NCBI GenBank assembly: GCA_009788055.1
Contig: WQSG01000013.1
Location: forward strand, 1 to 55,252
Origin: Defluviitaleaceae bacterium
GTDB taxonomy: Bacteria > Bacillota > Clostridia > Lachnospirales > WQUN01
DNA length: 55,252 nucleotides
Direction of reading: 5' to 3'
Positions within the stretch are counted from its first letter, which is position 1; each line of letters opens with the position of its first letter. Both the position numbers and the translations under genes were made by a program. This document shows positions 15,646-22,819 of the stretch, in pieces. The notes below the pieces were generated by a model. The model worked only from the letters and a program-made list of their open reading frames with translations. It did not search any database and was not told the DNA's origin.

Positions 15646-16824
15646 TTATTTACACAGCTTATAAATCTCCACAACATCCTGCCACTTGAGACGTTTGAAG
15701 TTGCCAACGCCGTGTTCTTCGCCGAAGAACGCGCCTGTTGCCTTTTTCGCCATATCCTCGAAGGCGGATTCGGGGATGTTTAGTTCGTTTAGGGTTTGGG
15801 GAAGACCGATTTTTTTGTAGAAGTCTTGCAAGCGCGAGATGCCCTCAAGGATGATAGCATCGGGGTCGCGGAAGCTTCCCTGTACGCCCATTACGTTTAC
15901 GGCGAATTGCACGAACATATTTATGTTTTCTTTGTACACGTATTTCATCCAAGCGGGGGTGAGAACGGCAAGCCCCGCGCCGTGGGCAACGTCGTTGTAG
16001 GCAGACAGTTCGTGTTCCATGCCGTGGCATCCCCAGCACTGCGAGCGGCCAATTCCGAGCCAGTTATTGTGCGCGATAATTCCGCCTAAACCGATTTCTG
16101 CCCATGCTTCGTAATTTGTGGGGTCTTCTGCGGCAACTATCGCGTTTTTCATCACGGTTTTTAATATGCTTTCGCACAATCCGTCTGTGATATCGCAGTT
16201 GACTGTGTGGGTGAAATAGCGTTCAAAAATGTGAGACATGATATCCGCCACGCCGTAGCCCAGTTGCGACTTGGGAAGGCTGGTGAAAAATTCGGGATTT
16301 ACAATGGAAATAACGGGGCGAATAAAATCGCTGCTCATGCCGTATTTGCGGCCTTTTTCCTCGTTTGTGACAACGGCAGATACAGACATTTCACTGCCTG
16401 CGGCGGGAATTGTCAAAATAGTTGCAACAGGAAGTGCGGCGGTGATTTGCGATTTGTCGTCGAAGATATCCCAAACGTCGCCGTCGTGGCATACGCCTAC
16501 GGCTATGGCTTTTGCGGAGTCTATGGTGCTTCCGCCGCCGATTGCAAGAATAAAGTCTACGCCCTCTTTTTTGCACAGTTCAATGCCCTCGTACACAAGG
16601 GAAAGGCGCGGGTTTGGCTGAACGCCGCCGAGTTCTACAAAGTCAATGCCTGCGGCAATCAGCGACTTTTTTGTGTCGTCGTAAAGTCCGAGTTTTTTCA
16701 CTGTTCCGCCGCCGTAATGCAACAGAACTTTTTTTGCAAGCGGCTTAACAAGCCCGCCGATTTGGTGCTGTGTCCCCTTGCCAAAAACAAGATTGGTAGG
16801 GATTTGAATTTGAAAAATCTCCAT
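15646..16824 (-). CDS. Iron-containing alcohol dehydrogenase (butanol dehydrogenase type)
   Basis: An NAD(P)H-dependent group III alcohol dehydrogenase of 392 aa that reduces aldehydes to alcohols in fermentation. The cofactor motif GGGSTIDSAKA (96-106) and the metal-binding segments GVADIMSHIFE (D, H) and CHGMEHELSAYNDVAHGAGL (two H) are intact. The sequence matches the BdhA/YqhD-like branch. It is 12 bp downstream of the cNMP/DUF2225 gene on the minus strand. The physiological aldehyde cannot be read. Confidence 0.92.
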   Translation of the reverse strand: MEIFQIQIPTNLVFGKGTQHQIGGLVKPLAKKVLLHYGGGTVKKLGLYDDTKKSLIAAGIDFVELGGVQPNPRLSLVYEGIELCKKEGVDFILAIGGGSTIDSAKAIAVGVCHDGDVWDIFDDKSQITAALPVATILTIPAAGSEMSVSAVVTNEEKGRKYGMSSDFIRPVISIVNPEFFTSLPKSQLGYGVADIMSHIFERYFTHTVNCDITDGLCESILKTVMKNAIVAAEDPTNYEAWAEIGLGGIIAHNNWLGIGRSQCWGCHGMEHELSAYNDVAHGAGLAVLTPAWMKYVYKENINMFVQFAVNVMGVQGSFRDPDAIILEGISRLQDFYKKIGLPQTLNELNIPESAFEDMAKKATGAFFGEEHGVGNFKRLKWQDVVEIYKLCK

Positions 16825-16836
16825 TTTTGTGTCCTC

Positions 16837-18138
16837 CTAAAGTCTTATTACGCCCGCTTCAATTTTGCGGATTGTGTCAATTCCGTCCTCGGCTTGCAAA
16901 AGCAACGCTTTACTGCCGTTTTTGTAGCTTCTCGCTTTTACAAAGAAGATTTTTGCATTCGGCACATCTTTTACAATCAGGCTTAATTCGCCCATTAGCG
17001 TACACAGTTGCTGCAACGCTTCGGGGCTTGCGTCGGTTTTTTCAAAGGCGGCAAGGTATGACGCGTGCGCTTTTTCCGCGCACATAAATTCCATGGCCTT
17101 GTCTTCCACGTCGGCGTAAAGCCATTTTAGACGCAACCACATTTTTGCAATGTTCATTTCGTAATTTTTGTAGTAAACCTCTGCGCATTTTAACGCCAGA
17201 TAGAAGCCCGCAAAAACGGCGTTGATGCCGCGGTCTTCGGTTAAATCCAGTCCAATTTGGAATTTGTATTTTGAAATTTGGTCTTTGTTCTCTTTAAAAC
17301 GGGAGATAACAGGCTGCGAATACGCTTGCTCGAAGTTGCTGTACCAGCACTCGGGGCAGGTGACAATTTCGTAGTAAGTCGTGTCGATATTCGGATAATG
17401 ACTGCGAAAATCCTTGTCGCGTTCTTCCAATTTAAGCCGCGTTGTACGAATTGCCCAGCCCGTAAAACCATGCTCGCAGATAGGGCATTTGAAATGCTTT
17501 TTGTATATAACGTCCGATGACGCTGGTTCGGTTTGCAACTCGTAAATTTGATGGTCCGGCGGGAAAAGTTCGCCCGGCATTTCTGCGGGCGCACCGCCGC
17601 CGGGCGGCGTGTCACCGATAAGCCCCTCGGGTGGTGTGTCGGAAATCATACCGGCGGGCGGCGTATCGGAAATCATGCCCGCAGGTGGCGTGTCCGAAAT
17701 CATACCCGCAGGCGGCGTGTCCGAAATCGGCGCGGAGGGCATGGACGGCGCAACAGGTGCGGGTGCGGCTACGGCGTTCCGTGCTTCGTCCAATTCTTCG
17801 CATAATTTTTTAACCAGCAAAGCCGTAAGTTGCGGCTGAGTTTGAAAAAAACTAAGGGCGGAAGCGCGGCTAACGCCATACGCAACAACGTCTGTTGCCG
17901 CAATCCAAGTCTCCGACGGTGCTTTTTGCAGAAACAAACTTGTTTCGCCAAAAATGCCCCCAAGCCCCAGAGTCTTTGTTTTAGTTTCTCCCGCTTGCTG
18001 ATAATTTTTGTACTTTTCAACTTGACCTTCCAAAATTATATACATTTCATCGTTTGCTTTTTGGTTTTCTACGGCAATTACTGTACCGCCTGTAAATCTT
18101 CTCGCGCTCTCGCTGTTTTTCAGCGCATTAACATCCAT
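16837..18138 (-). CDS. Cyclic-nucleotide-binding-like domain fused to DUF2225 zinc protein
   Basis: The 433-aa protein starts with a Crp-like beta-barrel (about 12-105; MYIILEGQVEKYKN, LGLGGIFGETSLFL) but without a helix-turn-helix. A linker with five 9-residue repeats ISDTPPAGM (138-182) follows. The C-terminal half is DUF2225: CPIC (C218, C221) and CPEC (C261, C264) for zinc, then TPR-like helices to the end. This could be a ligand-sensing scaffold, but the true ligand and partner are unknown. It is upstream of the alcohol dehydrogenase, which suggests one operon. Confidence 0.8.
   Translation of the reverse strand: MDVNALKNSESARRFTGGTVIAVENQKANDEMYIILEGQVEKYKNYQQAGETKTKTLGLGGIFGETSLFLQKAPSETWIAATDVVAYGVSRASALSFFQTQPQLTALLVKKLCEELDEARNAVAAPAPVAPSMPSAPISDTPPAGMISDTPPAGMISDTPPAGMISDTPPEGLIGDTPPGGGAPAEMPGELFPPDHQIYELQTEPASSDVIYKKHFKCPICEHGFTGWAIRTTRLKLEERDKDFRSHYPNIDTTYYEIVTCPECWYSNFEQAYSQPVISRFKENKDQISKYKFQIGLDLTEDRGINAVFAGFYLALKCAEVYYKNYEMNIAKMWLRLKWLYADVEDKAMEFMCAEKAHASYLAAFEKTDASPEALQQLCTLMGELSLIVKDVPNAKIFFVKARSYKNGSKALLLQAEDGIDTIRKIEAGVIRL
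17593..17727 (-). repeat. Five 27-bp tandem repeats in coding sequence
   Basis: Five units encode ISDTPPAGM x3, ISDTPPEGL and IGDTPPGGG. The DNA units are near-identical in the first three copies and drift in the last two, so the array probably grows and shrinks by slippage without changing frame. Confidence 0.85.
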
Positions 18139-18271
18139 CGTTTAACACAGCCCCTCTTCTTAAAATATCTTTTTCACACTTCCAGCATATACTATATCAC
18201 ATTGAAACGTAATTGTAATGTGTTTGTAATTGTATTTTTGGTTTAAAAATGTTTGAATGATACGGAGAAAG

Positions 18272-18280
18272 TTCTAAGAA
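18272..18280. promoter_or_regulatory. TTCTAAGAA motif upstream of RsiV-like gene
   Basis: This 9-bp near-palindrome lies 48 bp before the start codon. It is one of five intergenic occurrences in the window. The 189-bp gap also contains AT-rich stretches that could hold promoters for both flanking genes, but none is clear. Confidence 0.3.
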
Positions 18281-18327
18281 AAGTTCCGACAGGTTTTTAA
18301 CGAACTTTGGAAAGGCGGTGGAGACCG

Positions 18328-19362
18328 GTGCAAAGCGGCAAGAAAGTAACATCAGCGTTGTTTCTTATTGCGTTTTTAATTTTGGCCGCACCAAGTTTGG
18401 CAGTTGCAAATCAGTTCGGTTTCCCGCAAGTGCATCACGGATGGCGTCCGTATATGCTTTACGAGCGGTCACTTACACATCGTCAAGAAGGTTTGGATAT
18501 CCGCGGCACTGTTCCCGTTATAAGCAATACTTCCATGCATTCCGTGTTTAACGCCGCGCCTTTCATTAATAACTACATTGATGACGACATTGTTGCGGCT
18601 CTCATTGCAGAGGCGCGTCGTCTTCGCGCACGAGCAATCACTTTCAGTTTTGAATATCATTCCACAGACGATATAATCTCCTTGGTAATTTTTGCGGATG
18701 TTTCCACAACGCTTCCGCACACCCTTGTTCGCAGTGTAAATTTCTGCGCACACAATGGCATGATTCTTACCATGAACGAAGCAACGGGCATGGAAATCAC
18801 ACCCATTGCAGAGCGCATTCTTGCGGAAAAAATCCGCGCCAACCCCGAGCGTTATTATGCCGCGCTTGGTTCGCAAATTCCCGAAGCATTTTACATCACA
18901 CGCAACAGGCTTGTGATTTTATTTGACGGCTTCCGTCTTTCCACCAGAGTAAGTTCTTATGACACAATTGAACTTCGCTTGCGGAATATCCGCACAGTTA
19001 ATTTATGGCGCGACGAATACCGCCCCGACGGTCCGTACGGACTAAAAATGATTCCCCTGCGCCGCGTACTTGAGGGACTGGGCTACGAAGTGCGCTGGGA
19101 ATACGACAGGTGGAATAACCGCCGCGTTGTAATCTACCGCGACTACTTCGACCTAATCGAACTGCGCATAGGCGATAACGAATATATTGTTCACGGAACA
19201 CAACGCCGCTCGCTGGAAGTTGCGCCCCAAGTGTTCTACAACATTTTCACCGGCCGCCCTCACACCTACGTCCCAATCACCTTTTTCGACCAAATCCTCC
19301 CCCTCACAACCTACACCATCGGCTGGGATGATAGCATTACCTTCATTGCATATGTAAATTAA
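18328..19362 (+). CDS. Exported RsiV-like (DUF4163/DUF3298) protein with copper-amine-oxidase-like stalk domain
   Basis: The 344-aa protein begins with a signal peptide (VTSALFLIAFLILAAPSLAVA). Residues ~45-215 resemble DUF4163/DUF3298, the extracellular part of RsiV and PdaC: DIRGTVPVISN, FSFEYHSTDDIISLVIF, NEATGMEITP, AFYITRNRLVILFDGF. The end (MIPLRRVLEGLGYEVRWEYDR, TYVPITFFDQIL) is a copper amine oxidase N-terminal type domain, a common wall-exposed module in Clostridia that need not bind copper. GTG 18328 is chosen because GGTGGAG precedes it and the signal peptide starts there. A terminator follows. Confidence 0.75.
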   Translation: MQSGKKVTSALFLIAFLILAAPSLAVANQFGFPQVHHGWRPYMLYERSLTHRQEGLDIRGTVPVISNTSMHSVFNAAPFINNYIDDDIVAALIAEARRLRARAITFSFEYHSTDDIISLVIFADVSTTLPHTLVRSVNFCAHNGMILTMNEATGMEITPIAERILAEKIRANPERYYAALGSQIPEAFYITRNRLVILFDGFRLSTRVSSYDTIELRLRNIRTVNLWRDEYRPDGPYGLKMIPLRRVLEGLGYEVRWEYDRWNNRRVVIYRDYFDLIELRIGDNEYIVHGTQRRSLEVAPQVFYNIFTGRPHTYVPITFFDQILPLTTYTIGWDDSITFIAYVN

Positions 19363-19386
19363 AAAATACCTCCCTCAAACTTCAAC

Positions 19387-19410
19387 AAAAACCCGCATTC
19401 GCGGGTTTTT
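19387..19410. terminator. Bidirectional intrinsic terminator
   Basis: AAAAACCCGC pairs with GCGGGTTTTT around ATTC, between two convergent genes. The runs of A and T on the flanks let it stop transcription from both sides. Confidence 0.85.
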
Positions 19411-19433
19411 GCGTAATAACTTATTTTATTACA

Positions 19434-19592
19434 TTAAGTGGCAAACTGTTTACAATTACTGCAAAGCGTAGTGCCGTAATCCAATTTGTACCCACAATAG
19501 GGGCAGTTGGTTGGCGTTGGTTGAGTTTTACCATCCATTGCATTTTGCATCGTACGGTTTACATGATTTTGCAGTTCTTCCAAAGTTGTCAT
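19434..19592 (-). CDS. 52-aa zinc-ribbon protein
   Basis: This short gene has a perfect AGGAGGTG binding site 6 bp before the ATG. It encodes a helical start (MTTLEELQNHVNRTMQNAM) and a C-terminal zinc ribbon CPYCGYKLDYGTTLCSNC. Similar tiny ribbon proteins are common in Clostridia, without known role. The gene lies 24 bp downstream of the Sel1-like gene on the same strand and ends at the shared terminator. Confidence 0.75.
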   Translation of the reverse strand: MTTLEELQNHVNRTMQNAMDGKTQPTPTNCPYCGYKLDYGTTLCSNCKQFAT

Positions 19593-19616
19593 TTTTTCAC
19601 CTCCTATGAACAGATA

Positions 19617-20348
19617 TCAGTGCAAGTTGCGCACTGCTTCCAGTTCGCCCTTATCGGCATCAACTATATTTTGCTGAAAGTTGATGTATTCTTGAGGGGC
19701 ATTGTTTTTCTTTGCAGACTCCAAGGCTTCCTCGTCAAAAAGCAACTGCATTTTCAGCAAATACATAAGGTGTTCCCTGTCGGAAGATTGTTTCTCACCC
19801 GCACGTATGCGGTTTTTTTCACGTCTGAAACCCTGTGCAATTTTTGAATATATGACAAACGGCAATGCAATTTTATCGGCTAAAACCAATTTTGAAACTG
19901 CGTCGCATAGTTCAAATGATTTGTCCGGGTCGGCTTTTTTTCTCAATTCCGGCAAAGTTTCAAAGAACGGGCAACTTTCCGAAAGACCATAGATTTCCGC
20001 CAATTCTACCATATAAACAGGCTCTTTACGTTCAGCAAGTTTCGTTATCCATTTCATGAAAAATTCCGATTTTTCGGGGGCGTTAAAATCCGGTCTGCTT
20101 AAAAGGGTTAGGATTTGTTGCATAGCTTTTTCGTTCCCCAGAGATGCGGATTTATCCAGCCATTCCATTGCCTTGTCGTGCTTGCCCGGTTCGATAAGTT
20201 CCTTTCCTATGTCATAATAAAACCATGCCATATGAAATGCGGCTTCGGGATGCCCGCTTTTTGCCGCCCTTTCAAGGAACACAAAGGCGTTTTTTGTATC
20301 TCCTTCATTCCTGTAATTTATGCCTGCCTCAAAGTCGCTGTTTTGCAT
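19617..20348 (-). CDS. Sel1/TPR-repeat protein
   Basis: The 243-aa protein is all helical and has Sel1-like repeats in its first half: AGINYRNEGDTKNAFVFLERAAKSGHPEAAFHMAWFYYD and AMEWLDKSASLGNEKAMQ. Such repeats mediate protein contacts. Start 20348 (MQNSDFEAG) follows AGGGAGG; the longer frame lacks one. A good promoter at 20407-20435 drives it. It is divergent from an Xre-type regulator that may control it. Confidence 0.7.
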   Translation of the reverse strand: MQNSDFEAGINYRNEGDTKNAFVFLERAAKSGHPEAAFHMAWFYYDIGKELIEPGKHDKAMEWLDKSASLGNEKAMQQILTLLSRPDFNAPEKSEFFMKWITKLAERKEPVYMVELAEIYGLSESCPFFETLPELRKKADPDKSFELCDAVSKLVLADKIALPFVIYSKIAQGFRREKNRIRAGEKQSSDREHLMYLLKMQLLFDEEALESAKKNNAPQEYINFQQNIVDADKGELEAVRNLH

Positions 20349-20406
20349 AATATTCCTCCCTGTAGTTAAATTACATCTAATCATACGATAATTCTTACTA
20401 CAGGCG

Positions 20407-20435
20407 ATTATACCACAGGCGTACATCCTTTACAA
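20407..20435 (-). promoter_or_regulatory. Sigma-A-type promoter of the Sel1-like gene
   Basis: On the minus strand TTGTAA (20430-20435) and TATAAT (20407-20412) are separated by 17 bp. The sequence ACAGGCG occurs twice around the -10 box (20399-20405 and 20415-20421), a possible binding site for the divergent Xre-type regulator. Confidence 0.65.
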
Positions 20436-20462
20436 TACGTAGTTGAAAGGGGAGTTGCCGCT

Positions 20463-20819
20463 GTGGATTTTGAGCTGAACTACACATTAATAGGCGAACG
20501 TATCCGCGCTGCTCGGCTAAAAAAGGGCTATACGCAAGAAAATACAGCCGAACGCTCGGGTATTTCCGCACAGCACTGTAGTGGCATTGAATGCGGCAAC
20601 GCAAAAGTATCATTGCCGGCGTTGGTACGTTTATGTAACGCGTTAGACGCATCCCCTGATGATATTCTCATGGATTCTATAAATCGTGTCACACCTCAGC
20701 TAATGGAAAATGTTGCTTCTGTGTTTTCGGATTGTTCCCCTGATGAAATTTTCCTTATGCTATCGCAAGCCGATAATCTAAAAAAGGCGTTGCGGCAAAA
20801 GAGACTTGCGCAAATATAA
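20463..20819 (+). CDS. Xre-family helix-turn-helix regulator
   Basis: The 118-aa protein has an N-terminal Cro/CI-type domain (about 9-63): IGERIRAARLKKGYTQENTAERSGISAQHCSGIECGNAKVS with the helix-turn-helix centred on TQENTAERSGIS. The C-terminal 50 residues are helical. It starts at GTG 20463 after GAAAGGGGA. It is divergent from the Sel1-like gene across a 114-bp gap and is thus a candidate regulator of it and itself. The next gene is convergent with adjoining stops. Confidence 0.85.
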   Translation: MDFELNYTLIGERIRAARLKKGYTQENTAERSGISAQHCSGIECGNAKVSLPALVRLCNALDASPDDILMDSINRVTPQLMENVASVFSDCSPDEIFLMLSQADNLKKALRQKRLAQI

Positions 20820-21533
20820 CTACACTACAACCCTCGCCGCAAAAGATGTTCTGTTTGAAGCCGCGCCCGTGATTAAAAACGTGTCTGTTGAATGGTAGGC
20901 GGTGATGGATATTTCTTCGCATTGGCGGGTTTCGGCAAGATAATTTATTTGAACTTCGCGCCAGTTTTGCGAACCGATTGCATTGCCTATGAGGTCGCCG
21001 TAAATGCTGTTGTTCATGTGCTGGTTGGTGTCAACATCGGCGTAGCGAACGGTGTGGGTGTGGGCGGAAAATTCCGCACCGAAGGGGTTTTCTTTCGTAG
21101 GCAAAATAATTTTCTCGGGCATAATTTTCACGCCGTGGTCTTCACATTCGGGCAGTGCGAGTGGCAACGCTGAGGGCTTTAGAATTTTGCGCTCGGAAAT
21201 GTTAAACAAAATCCACAGGCTTGCCCACTCCATTATTTTTTTTCCGCTTTCATCGTACATATCGCCCTTGCGAATGAATGTTCCGCGTGCCACAGAACTT
21301 GGCCATGTGCGAATTTCTACGGTTTCGCCGTATGCGGGTATTCGCGCCGCGCCAAAAGCTATCCGTTGTAACACGAAGGTCATGTTAATCGCAGACAATT
21401 CTTTGAATCCTATTTTCAAATCGTTTGCGTTTATGTCTGCCGCAATGTGAACCATCCGCAAAAGTGCCGACAGCTTCACGCGCCCCGCAAGGTCAAGGTC
21501 ATAGTATGTTATTTTGTGTTTTCCCGTGTACAT
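20820..21533 (-). CDS. Acyl-ACP thioesterase (FatA/B-like double hot-dog)
   Basis: Releases free fatty acids from acyl carrier protein. The 237-aa product has two hot-dog repeats: YDLDLAGRVKLSALLRMVHIAADI, EIRTWPSS and the second YADVDTNQHMNNSIYGDLIGNAI with the catalytic Asp/Asn/His cluster DTNQHMNN. Start 21533 (MYTGKHKI) follows GGGAGGCG. In bacteria such enzymes make free fatty acids for membrane adaptation. The gene is isolated between convergent and divergent neighbours. Confidence 0.85.
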   Translation of the reverse strand: MYTGKHKITYYDLDLAGRVKLSALLRMVHIAADINANDLKIGFKELSAINMTFVLQRIAFGAARIPAYGETVEIRTWPSSVARGTFIRKGDMYDESGKKIMEWASLWILFNISERKILKPSALPLALPECEDHGVKIMPEKIILPTKENPFGAEFSAHTHTVRYADVDTNQHMNNSIYGDLIGNAIGSQNWREVQINYLAETRQCEEISITAYHSTDTFLITGAASNRTSFAARVVV

Positions 21534-21602
21534 CTTTTCGCCTCCCAATGCATCTTACCACATTTGCTTGCCGTAAACCCGCTTTTTTGCTAAAGTTGTG
21601 CT

Positions 21603-22064
21603 ATGAAAAAATCTGAAAAAACTCCGTACGAAACAAATCCCGTTGAAGGCCCTGTAGATGCAATTTGCGCATTTGTAGAGGGCTATGATGTGTTGCAAAA
21701 AATTCTGAATGAAACGGGCGAAGAACACGAAATTGCAGACGCTTTACGGGCGGCGATGTACCGCCCCGTGCGTCCCGAAGGCGGCGACAACCCGCCGATA
21801 AGCCTGTACGAGATAGGCGTTGTTTTTGTGCCGTCGGCAGACGGGCCGGGCAAGTACGGAATAAACGAGCGCAAGCTGGAAGCGGCACTAAAAGTGCGCG
21901 AATATGATATCCGCGCACTTTTTGTGCAGGAGGACGGCATTTTGCCGCACCTTGCGGAAACGCTTTCGGATTTTCTGCAAGACGAAGAACTTGACGAGTT
22001 CATCTATGCCGCAATGTTGCGCTTTCTAAACGAGTGTCGGCGGCTTACAGCCATGTGGACGTAA
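21603..22064 (+). CDS. Hypothetical protein resembling the FliD C-terminal region
   Basis: The 153-aa protein is not firmly recognised. The segment ISLYEIGVVFVPSADG followed by YGINERKLEAALKVREYDIRALFVQ has the spacing of the C-terminal part of flagellar cap protein FliD (SLxDIGI ... GKLxxDExKLxxAL ... VxxLF). The preceding GPVDAICAFVEGYDVLQKIL also fits that region. FliD is normally ~500 aa and lies in a flagellar cluster, so this is either a separate small protein using the fold or a remnant. It is divergent from the thioesterase gene. Confidence 0.5.
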   Translation: MKKSEKTPYETNPVEGPVDAICAFVEGYDVLQKILNETGEEHEIADALRAAMYRPVRPEGGDNPPISLYEIGVVFVPSADGPGKYGINERKLEAALKVREYDIRALFVQEDGILPHLAETLSDFLQDEELDEFIYAAMLRFLNECRRLTAMWT

Positions 22065-22153
22065 AATGTATGTAAAGTTTATGTAAAATGATTGCAAGGT
22101 GTAATGCCCGCTGATACACTCCACCTTAATATAATTTGAGGAGGAGCAATAAA

Positions 22154-22813
22154 ATGAACTACGGAAAGTTTCAAGAAGTTGCCGACTATGTACAGTCATG
22201 TTTGAGTGCGGACGATTTTGCGCATACAGACAGGGTTTTCGGTTACGCGCTACAACTTCTAAATGCGGAAAAAAACGCCGACACCGACATTGTGCTTTTG
22301 GGCGCGTTACTGCATGACATCGGGCGTTCAAACGGCAGAATCAAAGACCACCACAAAATCGGAAGCAAAAAAAGCCGCGAGTATCTTACGGAAAAAGGAT
22401 ATTCGGCAGAAATTGCGGGAAGCGTTGCAGAATGTGTTTTGGCACATAGCAGCGACGCGGAAACAGAGCCGCAAACATTGGAAGCAAAAATTCTTTTTGA
22501 TGCAGACAAGCTGGATATGACAGGCGCGGTTGGCATAGTGCGCACAATTGCGGAATGTGTGAAAGAAAAAATGCCGCTTTGTGTACTTGATGAGAATTTT
22601 ATCCCACTTAAAGGCAAGAAAGATGAGCCCGAATCCCTGTTGAAAAGATACAAACAGGAATTAAAAAAGCCGTCCATTGTATTTTTCACCAAGAAGGCTA
22701 AAAAAATAGCGGGGAAAAATCAAAAGGCGGCAGGCGAATACTTCAAAGCACTCGTTAAAGAATTGGATTCAAGCCATAAAACAAGGAAGCTACTACACAA
22801 AAAAATGACTTAA
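22154..22813 (+). CDS. HD-domain phosphohydrolase
   Basis: The 219-aa protein has the HD metal ligands: FAHTDRVFGYA (first H), LLGALLHDIGR (HD pair) and FDADKLD (last D). This suggests a phosphohydrolase on a nucleotide or phosphate monoester. The C-terminal 70 residues are Lys-rich helices. Start 22154 follows GAGGAGGAGC. It is convergent with ppk1 with a 6-bp gap. The TATAAT at 22130-22135 may be its promoter, without a clear -35. Confidence 0.8.
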   Translation: MNYGKFQEVADYVQSCLSADDFAHTDRVFGYALQLLNAEKNADTDIVLLGALLHDIGRSNGRIKDHHKIGSKKSREYLTEKGYSAEIAGSVAECVLAHSSDAETEPQTLEAKILFDADKLDMTGAVGIVRTIAECVKEKMPLCVLDENFIPLKGKKDEPESLLKRYKQELKKPSIVFFTKKAKKIAGKNQKAAGEYFKALVKELDSSHKTRKLLHKKMT

Positions 22814-22819
22814 GCAAAT

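Noticed and set aside
17593-17727. 27-bp repeats as CRISPR or regulatory array
   Set aside because: They are in frame inside a protein gene and code ISDTPPAGM units without spacers.
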